Part shown: positions 9,799-19,130 of the stretch, one piece after another | How the letters are laid out: every line of letters begins with the position of its first letter | How positions within the stretch are numbered: the first letter of the stretch is position 1 | NCBI GenBank assembly: GCA_959608625.1 | Contig: CAUHQV010000005.1 | Coordinates: 11,075-75,074, forward strand | Reading direction: 5' to 3' | Source: an uncultured Flavobacteriales bacterium | GTDB lineage: Bacteria > Bacteroidota > Bacteroidia > Flavobacteriales > UBA1820 | DNA: 64,000 nt | The notes under the pieces: generated by a model | Told to the model about the DNA's origin: nothing | The model's input: only the letters and a program-made list of their open reading frames with translations | Database searches by the model: none | Translations under genes and position numbers: made by a program

Positions 9799-11025
9799 AT
9801 GATAGAACATAGCAAACAATCTTATGAAAAGGCCGTATTGGTAGGCCTTGTCACTCCCCAGCAGGACGAAAAGAAATTGTCGGAATACCTGGACGAACTC
9901 GAATTCCTGGCCGAAACGGCCGGTGCCGAGGTGGTCAAGCGTTTCTGGCAGAAAGTCGACACGCCCAACCCCCGCACGTTTGTAGGGACGGGGAAACTGG
10001 AGGAAATAAAAGATTATATAGCCCAGCGGGAGGATGTGGACGTGGTCATATTCGACGACGAACTGTCCGCCGGCCAGCTGCGCAACATCGAGCGGGAACT
10101 CGAACGCAAGATCCTCGACCGGACGAACCTGATACTCGATATATTTGCCGCCCGGGCCCAGACTTCCTATGCCCGTACCCAGGTGGAATTGGCCCAGTAC
10201 CAGTATCTGCTTCCGCGTTTGACGGGTATGTGGACCCACCTGGAGCGCCAGCGGGGAGGTATCGGTATGCGCGGGCCGGGAGAGACGGAGATCGAGACCG
10301 ACCGGCGTATCGTCCGCGACCGTATCGCGCTGCTGAAAGAGAAACTGGGTACGATAGACCGCCAGATGGCTACCCAGCGCAAGAACCGGGGCAAAACCGT
10401 TCGTATCGCGCTGGTAGGATACACCAATGTGGGGAAATCCACGCTGATGAACCTGCTGAGCAAATCCGACGTCTTTGCCGAGAACAAGCTTTTTGCCACG
10501 TTAGACACTACAGTGCGCAAAGTCGTAATCGCGAACTTGCCTTTGCTCCTTACCGATACCGTGGGCTTTATCCGCAAACTGCCTACCGAACTGGTGGAAT
10601 CCTTCAAATCCACGCTGGACGAGGTGCGGGAGGCCGATATACTAATCCATGTGGTGGATATCTCGCACCCTAGTTTCGAAGACCATATCGCTTCGGTCAA
10701 CCGCACCCTTTCCGAGATAGGGGCTTCGGACAAACCGACCATTATGGTGTTCAACAAGATAGATGCCTACCAGGGCGACACCGGACAACCCGATGTGCTG
10801 CTGCCGGGAGAAAAACCCAAGGTTCCCCTAGCCGAACTGGAGAAGACCTGGATGGGCAAAACCGGGCCGGATACGGTATTCATTTCAGCCCGTAACCGGG
10901 AAAATGTGGAGGCCTTGCGGAAGCTCATTTACGAGCGTGCGGCCGAGATACACATGAAGCGTTTTCCATATAATGATTTCCTGTTCGAGTATTTCAGCGA
11001 AGAGGGAGAGCCAGAACAAAAATAA
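9799..11025 (+). CDS. hflX: GTPase HflX, ribosome-splitting factor
   Basis: The 408-residue protein has an HflX N-terminal domain (residues about 1-190, with FVGTGKLEEI and the family signature GPGETEIETDRR), a basic linker, and a G domain with G1 GYTNVGKST, G3 DTVGF and G4 NKID. HflX binds ribosomes and splits stalled or heat-damaged 70S particles. It follows apt after a 148-bp gap in which no strong promoter or terminator was found. Confidence 0.97.
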   Translation: MIEHSKQSYEKAVLVGLVTPQQDEKKLSEYLDELEFLAETAGAEVVKRFWQKVDTPNPRTFVGTGKLEEIKDYIAQREDVDVVIFDDELSAGQLRNIERELERKILDRTNLILDIFAARAQTSYARTQVELAQYQYLLPRLTGMWTHLERQRGGIGMRGPGETEIETDRRIVRDRIALLKEKLGTIDRQMATQRKNRGKTVRIALVGYTNVGKSTLMNLLSKSDVFAENKLFATLDTTVRKVVIANLPLLLTDTVGFIRKLPTELVESFKSTLDEVREADILIHVVDISHPSFEDHIASVNRTLSEIGASDKPTIMVFNKIDAYQGDTGQPDVLLPGEKPKVPLAELEKTWMGKTGPDTVFISARNRENVEALRKLIYERAAEIHMKRFPYNDFLFEYFSEEGEPEQK

Positions 11026-11048
11026 TAATGACAAACCATCCGGAATAA

Positions 11049-12407
11049 ATGGAACTTAACGATACGATAGCGGCTTTATCCACCCCTGCGGGGGTAGGTG
11101 CGATAGCAGTGGCGCGGCTCAGCGGCCCTGAAGCGCTTTCCATTGCGGACAGCGTATTCTCCGGAAAGACGAAACTAGCCGGGACGGCGAGCCATACGGC
11201 CCATTACGGGACAGTGTCCGACGGGCAGGATGTACTCGACGAGGTAGTAGCTACTGTATTCCGGGCTCCGAATTCCTATACAGGGGAGGACATTGTGGAA
11301 TTTTCCACCCACGGCTCCTTGTTCATTCAGCAGGGGCTGTTGGAATTGCTTATCCGCCGTGGGGCCCGTGTGGCGACGGCCGGTGAATTTACTAAGCGGG
11401 CGTTTCTCAACGGGAAGATGGATTTGTCCCAGGCAGAGGCAGTGGCCGATCTGATCGAATCGGAATCCTACGCGGCCCATGCTACGGCGATGCAGCAAAT
11501 GCGCGGGGGGTACTCCAAAGAGATCGCTTCGCTTCGGGAGCGGCTGATCGAATTCGCAGCCCTTATAGAGCTCGAATTGGATTTTTCCGATCAGGATGTG
11601 GAATTTGCCGACAGGGAGCATTTAAAAGAGCTTCTTTCCGGAATCCGGATAACGCTTCGGGGGCTTATCGATTCTTTTTCTTTGGGGAACGCGATAAAAA
11701 ACGGGATTCCCGTTACCATTGCCGGGGCGCCCAATGTGGGAAAATCGACCCTTCTCAATGCCCTTTTAGGGGAGGAAAGAGCGATCGTATCCCACATTCC
11801 CGGTACGACCCGCGATGCGATAGAGGATAGGATCACTATTTCCGGGCTGTCATTCCGCTTCATCGATACGGCAGGCCTGCGTTCCACCGACGATTTTGTG
11901 GAAAAGATAGGGATCGAGCGGGCTTACCAAAAGATCAGCGAATCGGCAGTGATCGTTTATATGGCCGATGCGATGGGGAATCCGGAGAACGAATTGGACG
12001 GTCTCCGGTCTTTCCTGGAGCGATACCCGGAAAAGAGAGTGGTGGTCGTACTGAATAAAATAGATGAAAATCCGCAAGGGATTCCCGGCTTTCCACCCGA
12101 TATGGTGCGGATATCGGCCCGGACGGGTTATGGGTTGGATACTTTAAGGGAGCGATTGGTTGGTTTCGTATCGGTGGAAGATATGTCCGGAAAGGTCATC
12201 GTGACCAATGTTCGCCATTATGAAGCGCTTCTCCATGCGGAAGAGGCAGTGAAAACTGTTGAGAAGGGCTTGTCGGAAGGTATTCCGGGAGACTTGCTTG
12301 CTGTAGATATTAGAGATGCAACTTACTGTATGTCAGAAATATCCGGTGTGGTTACGGATCAAAATGTGTTGCAGCTAATCTTTTCGCGTTTTTGCATCGG
12401 GAAATAA
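11049..12407 (+). CDS. mnmE: tRNA uridine-5-carboxymethylaminomethyl modification GTPase MnmE
   Basis: The 452-residue protein has the N-terminal folate-binding domain (DTIAALSTPAGVGAIAVARL; HGSLFIQQGLLELL), a helical domain split by a G domain (G1 GAPNVGKST, G3 DTAGLR), and the C-terminal FCIGK motif whose cysteine is required for activity. With MnmG it modifies wobble uridine of several tRNAs. It follows hflX after 23 bp. The codon use becomes less GC-rich toward the end of the gene. Confidence 0.98.
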   Translation: MELNDTIAALSTPAGVGAIAVARLSGPEALSIADSVFSGKTKLAGTASHTAHYGTVSDGQDVLDEVVATVFRAPNSYTGEDIVEFSTHGSLFIQQGLLELLIRRGARVATAGEFTKRAFLNGKMDLSQAEAVADLIESESYAAHATAMQQMRGGYSKEIASLRERLIEFAALIELELDFSDQDVEFADREHLKELLSGIRITLRGLIDSFSLGNAIKNGIPVTIAGAPNVGKSTLLNALLGEERAIVSHIPGTTRDAIEDRITISGLSFRFIDTAGLRSTDDFVEKIGIERAYQKISESAVIVYMADAMGNPENELDGLRSFLERYPEKRVVVVLNKIDENPQGIPGFPPDMVRISARTGYGLDTLRERLVGFVSVEDMSGKVIVTNVRHYEALLHAEEAVKTVEKGLSEGIPGDLLAVDIRDATYCMSEISGVVTDQNVLQLIFSRFCIGK

Positions 12408-12547
12408 TTAAAAAGTAATGGTTTGTTCGGGGAAAAACTATTCTCCGCTGTTGGAAAGTAATTTTTATTTTCGATCTAAAATGTTAAAAAATAGGTTTAT
12501 TTACTTTCTTTATTTCATAAATTTAGTCATTAGAAAATTTAAATGAA

Positions 12548-13366
12548 ATGGGCAAAACAATAACTACCTATCTAATTGACGGGGATCCTCAAGGGAGCCG
12601 ATATGTTTTCATTAGTAATAAAATCTGCAAAATGGTAGTAATACCCCGAATAAATATTGCCATCGTGAACGAGCGTGAAGAATTGCAGACCCCAGCCTTG
12701 TATATTTTGCTGGGGGAGGACGACTATGCAAAACCGAAAGCATATATCGGAGAAACAGAGAATTTTAGGGAACGGATAAAAGAACATATCTCTAGGAAGT
12801 TCTGGCAAAGAGCCCTGGTTTTTGTATCTAAAGATGGCGCTATGACAAAAGCCGATGTGCAATATTTAGAGTATCTGGCAATATCTGGAGCAAAAAAGGC
12901 AAAACGATTTTCACTCGATGAAAATAAACAAACACCTAAAGCGCCGAATCTTCCGGAACATCAGAAAGATTGCATGGATGAATTTTCTGAAGACCTGCAG
13001 TTTTTAACTTCGTTCATCGGTTGCAATATTTTTGATATTGTTAAGTCGGCAGACAAACATTTGTTCTTTACTAAAGGAAGAGGCTGCGATGCTACAGGAT
13101 TTTATGATGTTTCCGGGTTTACGGTACTTAAAGGTAGCATTATAGCAAAAGATTCTGTCCCATCTCTGAATAAATGGAAAGAAAAGCGGGAGGAATTTAT
13201 CAATGAATATACGCAAGAAAAGGACGGTAAATTGATTATGGATGCAGACAAGACTTTTTCAAGCCCCAGTACGGCCGCTGATTTCTGCATTGGAAGCAGT
13301 AATAATGGATGGCTGGTATGGAAAGATGAGAAGGGACAAACACTGGACGAAGTATATAGGAAGTGA
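12548..13366 (+). CDS. GIY-YIG nuclease family protein with C-terminal DUF4357-like domain
   Basis: The 272-residue protein is A+T-rich compared with its neighbours. Around residues 50-85 it has a GIY-YIG core (ALYILLGEDDYAKPKAYIGE, then FRERIKEH) in which the usual GIY and YIG strands are YIL and YIG. The C terminus (SSPSTAADFCIGSSNNGWLVW) fits the DUF4357 module often fused to such domains. Members are predicted endonucleases or regulators of unknown target. No restriction or phage genes lie beside it. The base composition suggests acquisition after mnmE; that is inference. Confidence 0.75.
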   Translation: MGKTITTYLIDGDPQGSRYVFISNKICKMVVIPRINIAIVNEREELQTPALYILLGEDDYAKPKAYIGETENFRERIKEHISRKFWQRALVFVSKDGAMTKADVQYLEYLAISGAKKAKRFSLDENKQTPKAPNLPEHQKDCMDEFSEDLQFLTSFIGCNIFDIVKSADKHLFFTKGRGCDATGFYDVSGFTVLKGSIIAKDSVPSLNKWKEKREEFINEYTQEKDGKLIMDADKTFSSPSTAADFCIGSSNNGWLVWKDEKGQTLDEVYRK

Positions 13367-13629
13367 CTGGAAAAATCCTTGTAAAGTTGCGCAATTATAG
13401 GAAATCTAAATATAGCAGGTTGATTATACGATGAGTTCACCTGTGGTAAACATTGCGAAAATAAATACTATGGTGCAATTATAATCTCTCAAAAGAGGGA
13501 TTTTTTATGCTTTGTCCGAAAAGTGAGCGGGTATTTTAAAGGCTTTTACTGTGGGTTTTCAAATGGAATGTTTCTGTTAAAAACACGAAAAAACAGTTTT
13601 TATAAGGGCTTTGAGTATTTTGTATTGCG

Positions 13630-13637
13630 TATTTTTG
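13630..13637 (+). promoter_or_regulatory. -7 promoter box for the CstA gene
   Basis: TATTTTTG fits TAnnTTTG, 27 bp upstream of the ATG at 13665. A TTTG lies at 13610-13613, but the 16-bp spacer is short. The rest of the 298-bp gap after the GIY-YIG gene is A+T-rich with nothing else recognised. Confidence 0.5.
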
Positions 13638-13664
13638 CATACGAATTGATAAATCAGTGAAAAA

Positions 13665-15104
13665 ATGATAAGTTTTTCGGTTTGCCTGGCAGTGCTGATC
13701 GCCGGGTATTTCGTGTATGGACGGGTAGTGGAACGGATTTTTGGCCCGGATCCCAATAGAGTGACTCCAGCCATCGCTAATCCGGACGGAGTGGATTTCG
13801 TCGTACTTCCCCGTTGGAAGATATTCATGATCCAATTCCTTAATATAGCTGGCTTGGGGCCTATATTTGGGGCGATCCTGGGCGCTAAATTCGGCATATC
13901 GTCTTACCTGTGGATTGTTCTGGGTACCCTGTTTGCCGGGGCGGTACACGACTATATGGCCGGGATGCTGTCCCTGCGTTACGGGGGGAAAAGCCTGCCG
14001 GAGATCATCGGAATGTGCTTGGGTAAATATGCCAAACAGATTATGTGCGTATTTACCGTGTTGTTGATGATACTAGTGGGTGCCGTATTTGTCGACGGCC
14101 CCTCCCAACTTCTGGCCCGGCTCACGCCCGACCACCTGAACGCCACGTTCTGGATAGTCGTTGTGTTCATCTATTACATTTTGGCGACTTTGCTGCCGAT
14201 AGACAAGATCATCGGCCGGATATACCCGCTTTTCGGTGCCGCACTCCTTTTCATGGCATTGGGAATACTGGTGATGCTTTTCGTCCACCATCCACAACTT
14301 CCCGAATTGTGGGACGGCATGCCCAATCCCCAGCCGGAAGGCCTGCCGATATTCCCCATTATGTTCATATCTATTGCTTGCGGAGCCATATCCGGGTTTC
14401 ATGCCACCCAATCGCCCATGATGGCGCGCTGTATGACCAACGAAAAGCAGGGGCGCCCTATCTTTTACGGGTCGATGGTTTGTGAAGGGATCGTCGCCTT
14501 GATATGGGCGGCGGCAGCCACTTATTTTTTCCACCGCGAAGGTTTCGGCGAATCGAATGCGGCCGTAGTGGTGAACGATATCACGATCGGCTGGTTGGGA
14601 ACGGTAGGAAGCGTGCTGGCTATGCTCGGCGTGATAGCGGCTCCTATTACTTCGGGCGATACGGCATTCCGGTCGGCCCGGCTTATCGTGGCGGATTTCC
14701 TGAAGATCGAACAAAAAAGCGTGGCCAAACGCCTGTATATCTCTGTGCCGATGTTTCTGGGGGCGATGGCTATTCTGTTCTACAGTATGAACGATACCAA
14801 CGGTTTTGCCAAAATATGGCGTTATTTTGCCTGGAGCAATCAAACGCTGGCCGTATTCACCCTTTGGGCGGTGACGGTTTGGCTATACCGGGAAAGGAAA
14901 TTCTACTGGGTGACGCTCGTTCCGGCTCTGTTCATGACGGCTGTGTGTACTACCTATATTTTTATCGCGCCGGAGGGTCTCGGACTTTCTTCCGGGCTGT
15001 CATATGCTTTAGGAATGGCCTGCGTCGCGGTGTCGGCTGCCTGGTTTATCCTGTGGGCGCGTCGACCGAAGGCGCACGAACTGAAAAAAGACTACCTTGG
15101 GTAG
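13665..15104 (+). CDS. Carbon starvation protein CstA family (peptide/pyruvate transporter)
   Basis: The 479-residue membrane protein has about a dozen hydrophobic segments and family motifs near the start (YGRVVERIFGPDPNR..TPA) and later (GPIFGAILGAKFG, HDYMAGMLSLRYGG, GFHATQSPMMARC, ITSGDTAFRSAR). It is shorter than the roughly 700-residue enterobacterial CstA but fits the compact Bacteroidetes form. Family members import peptides or pyruvate. It is probably co-transcribed with the hydrolase gene 46 bp downstream. Confidence 0.93.
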   Translation: MISFSVCLAVLIAGYFVYGRVVERIFGPDPNRVTPAIANPDGVDFVVLPRWKIFMIQFLNIAGLGPIFGAILGAKFGISSYLWIVLGTLFAGAVHDYMAGMLSLRYGGKSLPEIIGMCLGKYAKQIMCVFTVLLMILVGAVFVDGPSQLLARLTPDHLNATFWIVVVFIYYILATLLPIDKIIGRIYPLFGAALLFMALGILVMLFVHHPQLPELWDGMPNPQPEGLPIFPIMFISIACGAISGFHATQSPMMARCMTNEKQGRPIFYGSMVCEGIVALIWAAAATYFFHREGFGESNAAVVVNDITIGWLGTVGSVLAMLGVIAAPITSGDTAFRSARLIVADFLKIEQKSVAKRLYISVPMFLGAMAILFYSMNDTNGFAKIWRYFAWSNQTLAVFTLWAVTVWLYRERKFYWVTLVPALFMTAVCTTYIFIAPEGLGLSSGLSYALGMACVAVSAAWFILWARRPKAHELKKDYLG

Positions 15105-15150
15105 TAAAAAATGGTTATATTTATCGACCTGTAATAAAAACACTCGACCC

Positions 15151-16386
15151 ATGAAAAAATATGCTCTCCTGGTTTTCGTCTTTTTCCTGGCGGGAACGAC
15201 TGTTCCCGGTGCCCTTTCCGCCTGTACTTCGGCCGTGATATCCGGCAAAATAACCCCCGACGGGCGTCCCTTGCTGTGGAAAAACCGCGATACGGGCAAT
15301 GTGCAGAACGCGGTGAAGTACTTTACCGGGGGAAAATATCCTTTTATTGCCATCGTCAACAGCGTAAAAGACCCGACCGAAATTTGGATCGGGACGAACT
15401 CCGCCGGATTTTCCATCATGAACACCCAGTCGTACAACCTGGTGGAGGTAAAACCTGGGGAGGAGCGCGGCGATGCCAACGGTCGTGTGATGACACGGGC
15501 GCTGGAAGTATGCGCTACGATCGAGGATTTCCGCGTATTTCTCGATACACTTTCCAAGCCGAGCCTGATAGAGGCCAATTTCGGCGTGATCGATGCCCAA
15601 GGCGGGGCGGCCATGTTTGAGGTGGGCTACTATAAGTATGTGATGTTCGATGCCAACGATCCCAAAGATGCCCCATTAGGGTATATTGCCCGGACCAATT
15701 TCTCGTTTTCCGGGGAACTGAACGCCGGGGCCGGCTATGTCCGCTTTATGAACGAGGATGTAGAACTGATGCGCAACTGCGCGACGGGAACTATCACTCC
15801 TGAATGGATATTTTCCGACCTGGCGCGCTGCTTTAAAAACCAGATGCTGGGGATAGACCTGCGGGACGGCAATTTCAACAAACCCAAGACCACAGGCTGG
15901 TTCCCGGACAAGGATTTTATCCCGCGCAAAAGCACGGGCAGCTCCGTGGTGGTGCAGGGCGTCAAGAAAGGAGAATCCCCCGAACTGACCACGATGTGGA
16001 CTTTGTTCAATTACCCTCCGGTGGGAGTGGCTGTGCCCTTGTGGGTGAAGAATGCCGAAAAACTCCCCCCTATGGTTCTATGGGATGAAAAGAGCGGGGT
16101 AGCGCCTTTGTGCGACAAGGCCATGACCTTACGCAGCCGCATTTTCTCGTACACGCAGGGAATGGGGACTTCCGAGTATTTCAACTGGGAACTCATCTTC
16201 AATCCGGCCGGAACCGGCTATATGCAGCTGCTCGAACCGGTGGAAAAAGCCGTGTTCGCCCGGTCGAAACCTGTACTCGAACAGTGGCACAAAGACGGGA
16301 AGGTGGACGTGAAGCAGATGAACGAACTCTACACCTGGTTGGAGGATTACGTAACCGGCCAGTATTACGCCCTTTTCGGGCTCTGA
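15151..16386 (+). CDS. Secreted C45-like Ntn-hydrolase (acyltransferase/amidase)
   Basis: The 411-residue protein starts at an ATG at 15151 with a signal peptide ending in ALSA just before Cys-Thr-Ser. That cysteine is where linear-amide C-N hydrolases and C45 peptidases carry their N-terminal nucleophile. Downstream GRPLLWKNRD and GTNSAGFSIMNTQS are typical of the fold. I infer that signal-peptide cleavage exposes the catalytic cysteine and that the enzyme cuts amide bonds in the periplasm; the substrate is unknown. The frame extends to 15097, overlapping cstA, but has no better start there. Confidence 0.8.
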   Translation: MKKYALLVFVFFLAGTTVPGALSACTSAVISGKITPDGRPLLWKNRDTGNVQNAVKYFTGGKYPFIAIVNSVKDPTEIWIGTNSAGFSIMNTQSYNLVEVKPGEERGDANGRVMTRALEVCATIEDFRVFLDTLSKPSLIEANFGVIDAQGGAAMFEVGYYKYVMFDANDPKDAPLGYIARTNFSFSGELNAGAGYVRFMNEDVELMRNCATGTITPEWIFSDLARCFKNQMLGIDLRDGNFNKPKTTGWFPDKDFIPRKSTGSSVVVQGVKKGESPELTTMWTLFNYPPVGVAVPLWVKNAEKLPPMVLWDEKSGVAPLCDKAMTLRSRIFSYTQGMGTSEYFNWELIFNPAGTGYMQLLEPVEKAVFARSKPVLEQWHKDGKVDVKQMNELYTWLEDYVTGQYYALFGL

Positions 16387-16419
16387 GTTATTTTTGCCAA
16401 CTAACCTATTTTACTGACT

Positions 16420-17442
16420 ATGAAAACGACCTGGATTATCCCGGTTTTTGCCGGACTATTTTCATGCCTTTCGATCGCATGCGGAGGCAGTAAGACCGAT
16501 GCGAACGGTTTTGGGAAAACAGAAGAACTCCGGGCGGACAGTATCGCTATCCGGGAGATCGTGCAGCCCCGCCGATATGCCGTATCCGGGGATAAAATGC
16601 TGTTGCTTACCGATAAAGGCGATAGCCTGGCCTACGTATACCGCTTTCCGGAGGTCGAATTCCTGTATAAGGGACTCCGCGTAGGGAACGGCCCGGGCGA
16701 GATACCGTCCGTATACCCGGAAATGGTGAACCGCTACCAGCAGGACGGCCTTTTTTCAATTACCTGTAGCGGGATACTTTTTGACCTTGCAGCGACCGAT
16801 ACCGGATTGGTAGTCCGGGCAATGAAACGGATAGGGCAGGGAGGATCCTCCGGCGCCCCTGTCCCGCCTACCGATTCCCTGATGGTAAAAGACGGTATAA
16901 ATGCAAAAGGAGATGCCGTATTGCTGTACCTGCGGGACATGGTTACCGGCCGGGTGCTCGATTCGGCTGCCAGTCAGGCGGTGCTCCACCCGGAACGTGT
17001 CGGAGGGTATTACGAGAACGAATCCTGGGGCGTACAGAACGGGGGAAAATATGCTGCCGTATATCCGGAAACGGGCCGCATCGAGTTTTACGATATTTTG
17101 GGCGGTAAACTGGTCTTAAAGAAAACATGGGGCGACGGAACACCGGCCGCTGAATTGAAGAATACCGATTTTTACGGACGGGAGAAAGGAACGGAGTATT
17201 ACGAATCGCGTACCGACGGGAAATATTTGTATGTGTTGGAAGCCGGTTATCAGATGGACGACCAGGGAACACGGCTGGTAAAGACTGCCGATGTGATGGT
17301 GTACGATTGGGACGGCAATCCCGTGAAGAAATACCGTCTGGATAAAGCAGTCAATTCGATGATGGTCGGTAGCGGCAAGCTGTACGCGTTCAACTGGGAC
17401 GAAGATTTTGAAAAGATATACGTGTACAACCTGGATATTTGA
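16420..17442 (+). CDS. BF3164-like beta-propeller lipoprotein (paralogue 1 of 3)
   Basis: The 340-residue protein has a lipoprotein signal (FSCLSIACGG) and a body of short beta-rich repeats expected to form a six-bladed propeller. The C-terminal segment VYDWDGNPVKKYRLD followed by FEKIYVYNLDI is closely matched in the genes at 35770-36822 and 46013-47086. Members are exported lipoproteins of Bacteroidetes with no known reaction. A -7-like TATTTTTG lies at 16389-16396, 23 bp upstream of the ATG. Confidence 0.8.
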   Translation: MKTTWIIPVFAGLFSCLSIACGGSKTDANGFGKTEELRADSIAIREIVQPRRYAVSGDKMLLLTDKGDSLAYVYRFPEVEFLYKGLRVGNGPGEIPSVYPEMVNRYQQDGLFSITCSGILFDLAATDTGLVVRAMKRIGQGGSSGAPVPPTDSLMVKDGINAKGDAVLLYLRDMVTGRVLDSAASQAVLHPERVGGYYENESWGVQNGGKYAAVYPETGRIEFYDILGGKLVLKKTWGDGTPAAELKNTDFYGREKGTEYYESRTDGKYLYVLEAGYQMDDQGTRLVKTADVMVYDWDGNPVKKYRLDKAVNSMMVGSGKLYAFNWDEDFEKIYVYNLDI

Positions 17443-17473
17443 CCTATAATTCCCTTTCTGAACAAAGAAAAAG

Positions 17474-17959
17474 ATGGGACGACCGAAAGACATAAGATAC
17501 CAAGTGGCTTTGCTTGCCGTAAAGGACGTAGAAGCATCTAAAAAATTCTACGGGGAATTGCTCGGACAGAGGGTAGTACTCGATCTGGGAAAGAACGTGA
17601 CGTTCAGCGGCGGGTTCGCCGTGCAGGAGGATTTTGCGGGACTGACCGGTATACCCGGGAATTCTCTTTGCGAAAAGCCCCGGAATATGGAGCTTTATTT
17701 CGAAACGGACGATTTCGACGCTTTCCTGGAGCGGCTCCGCAACTACCCCGGCATAGAGTACGTCCATCAGCCGAAGAAACACGACTGGCAGCAGCGGGTA
17801 GTGCGCATTTACGACCCGGACGGACATATGATAGAGATCGGCGAGTCGATGGCCGTCATCGCCCGGCGTTATTTGGCGCAGGGATACTCGGCGGAACAGA
17901 CCGCCGAGGTCATTCGGCATCCGGTGGCTTTCGTCCGCCGGTGTGAGAAGAAAGCATGA
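17474..17959 (+). CDS. VOC family (glyoxalase/dioxygenase-fold) protein
   Basis: The 161-residue cytoplasmic protein has the VOC beta-alpha-beta-beta-beta layout: KDVEASKKFYGELLGQRVV near residue 16, and later RVVRIYDPDGHMIEIGES with the metal-binding glutamate. Members bind a divalent metal and act on small molecules or give antibiotic resistance; the substrate is unknown. It follows the propeller gene by 31 bp and ends before a strong terminator. Confidence 0.88.
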   Translation: MGRPKDIRYQVALLAVKDVEASKKFYGELLGQRVVLDLGKNVTFSGGFAVQEDFAGLTGIPGNSLCEKPRNMELYFETDDFDAFLERLRNYPGIEYVHQPKKHDWQQRVVRIYDPDGHMIEIGESMAVIARRYLAQGYSAEQTAEVIRHPVAFVRRCEKKA

Positions 17960-17977
17960 GCCAGATATTATGATATC

Positions 17978-18009
17978 AAAAAGGCCGGGCTGAAAAGCCC
18001 GGCCTTTTT
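17978..18009. terminator. Bidirectional intrinsic terminator
   Basis: A perfect 14-bp stem (arms AAAAAGGCCGGGCT and AGCCCGGCCTTTTT) with a GAAA loop lies between the convergent VOC and protease genes. It ends in T runs on both strands. Confidence 0.9.
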
Positions 18010-18032
18010 GATTGTATAAAGTTGCTGTCGTT

Positions 18033-19115
18033 TCAGACGGCGTCTTTTTTGGCGTATTCCGAAAGTTCACAACCGAAAGTGTCCGCCAGGTAGTTGTCCA
18101 GTTCGTCAGCCTTGAAAGCCAGATCGGTGAGGTTCTTTTTTACCTCTGTGCCATGTTCGGAAAAAACGTCGGAGATATGGACGCGGTAGGCGATGTAGAT
18201 TTGGTTGCCTTCGATCCCCATTTTGTACGGCCCGTGGTCGTCGCCCAGCAGGTAGGTAAGTATCGGTTCGAGGTTCTTTTTGGGCAGCACGTTGATGGGC
18301 GACGTGCAGAAGAGGTACGAACGCTGGTAGACGAACATCCGTATCTCGGAGCTGCCTTTGTGGAATTTCCAAGATTCGTAGCCTACGCGGGCCAATACCG
18401 GGTCGATGCCCATATCCCGGATGGCTTCCTCGCAGAATACGGCCAGGTCGGTCAGGGAATACTCCTTGAATACGTTTTCCGGCAGTTTGTCCCCGCACGA
18501 AGGGCAGTATTCTTCCGTATGGTCGATCAGTTCGTCGCAGCTGCCGCACTGTACGTGGAAAGCGTCGGTATCCAATCCTTCCAAAGTGTCCAGAAGTGTC
18601 CGGAGGGTATCCACCGGGATACCGAAGCCCATGTTGTCCGCCTCGTTGAATTTGCTGACAGTGATAGCCACCAGCTCGCCTTTGTCGTTGAACATCGGGC
18701 CGCCGCTGTTCCCCGGGTTGACCGCGGCGTCGGTCTGGATGTAATAGTGGTTCTCCATCAGTTGTTTCGGGGAGGAAACCGTTCCTTCGGTCACGGTAAA
18801 GGGCATCCCGAACGGGTAACCGCCTACGTTGACCCGCTGTCCGATCGATACCTCGCCGCGCTGGGGCAGGGCGATCTCCGGCAGGGCTGAAAAATCGCCG
18901 TGGCCTTTCAGCAGGGCGATGTCGAGTTCCGGATTGACCAGCACGACGTCCGCCAGGAAAGCGTTACGGTCGTTGTCCTGCAAGGCGACCTTACGGAATC
19001 CTTCCACCACGTGGTAGTTGGTCACGAAAAGCCCGAGCGGTTTCAGGTAAAAACAGCTGCCGGAACCCCCGGCATGGTTGATTTTATAAACTGCGTTGTA
19101 TATGTTCTGTTCCAT
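18033..19115 (-). CDS. Trypsin-like serine protease with zinc ribbon and YbjN-like C-terminal domain
   Basis: The 360-residue protein has no signal peptide, so it is predicted to be cytoplasmic. Residues 1-175 form an S1C trypsin-like domain with His35 (VTNYHVV), Asp65 (LDIALLK) and Ser137 (PGNSGGP). A zinc ribbon follows (CGSC and CPSC, residues 190-207). The last 140 residues (LTDLAVFCEEAIRDMG onward) look like the YbjN/secretion-chaperone fold; that part is inference. No PDZ domain is present, unlike DegP/HtrA. It follows its partner gene (19131-20468) by 15 bp in a two-gene reverse unit. Confidence 0.85.
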   Translation of the reverse strand: MEQNIYNAVYKINHAGGSGSCFYLKPLGLFVTNYHVVEGFRKVALQDNDRNAFLADVVLVNPELDIALLKGHGDFSALPEIALPQRGEVSIGQRVNVGGYPFGMPFTVTEGTVSSPKQLMENHYYIQTDAAVNPGNSGGPMFNDKGELVAITVSKFNEADNMGFGIPVDTLRTLLDTLEGLDTDAFHVQCGSCDELIDHTEEYCPSCGDKLPENVFKEYSLTDLAVFCEEAIRDMGIDPVLARVGYESWKFHKGSSEIRMFVYQRSYLFCTSPINVLPKKNLEPILTYLLGDDHGPYKMGIEGNQIYIAYRVHISDVFSEHGTEVKKNLTDLAFKADELDNYLADTFGCELSEYAKKDAV

Positions 19116-19130
19116 GGTTCGTTTCGGTTT

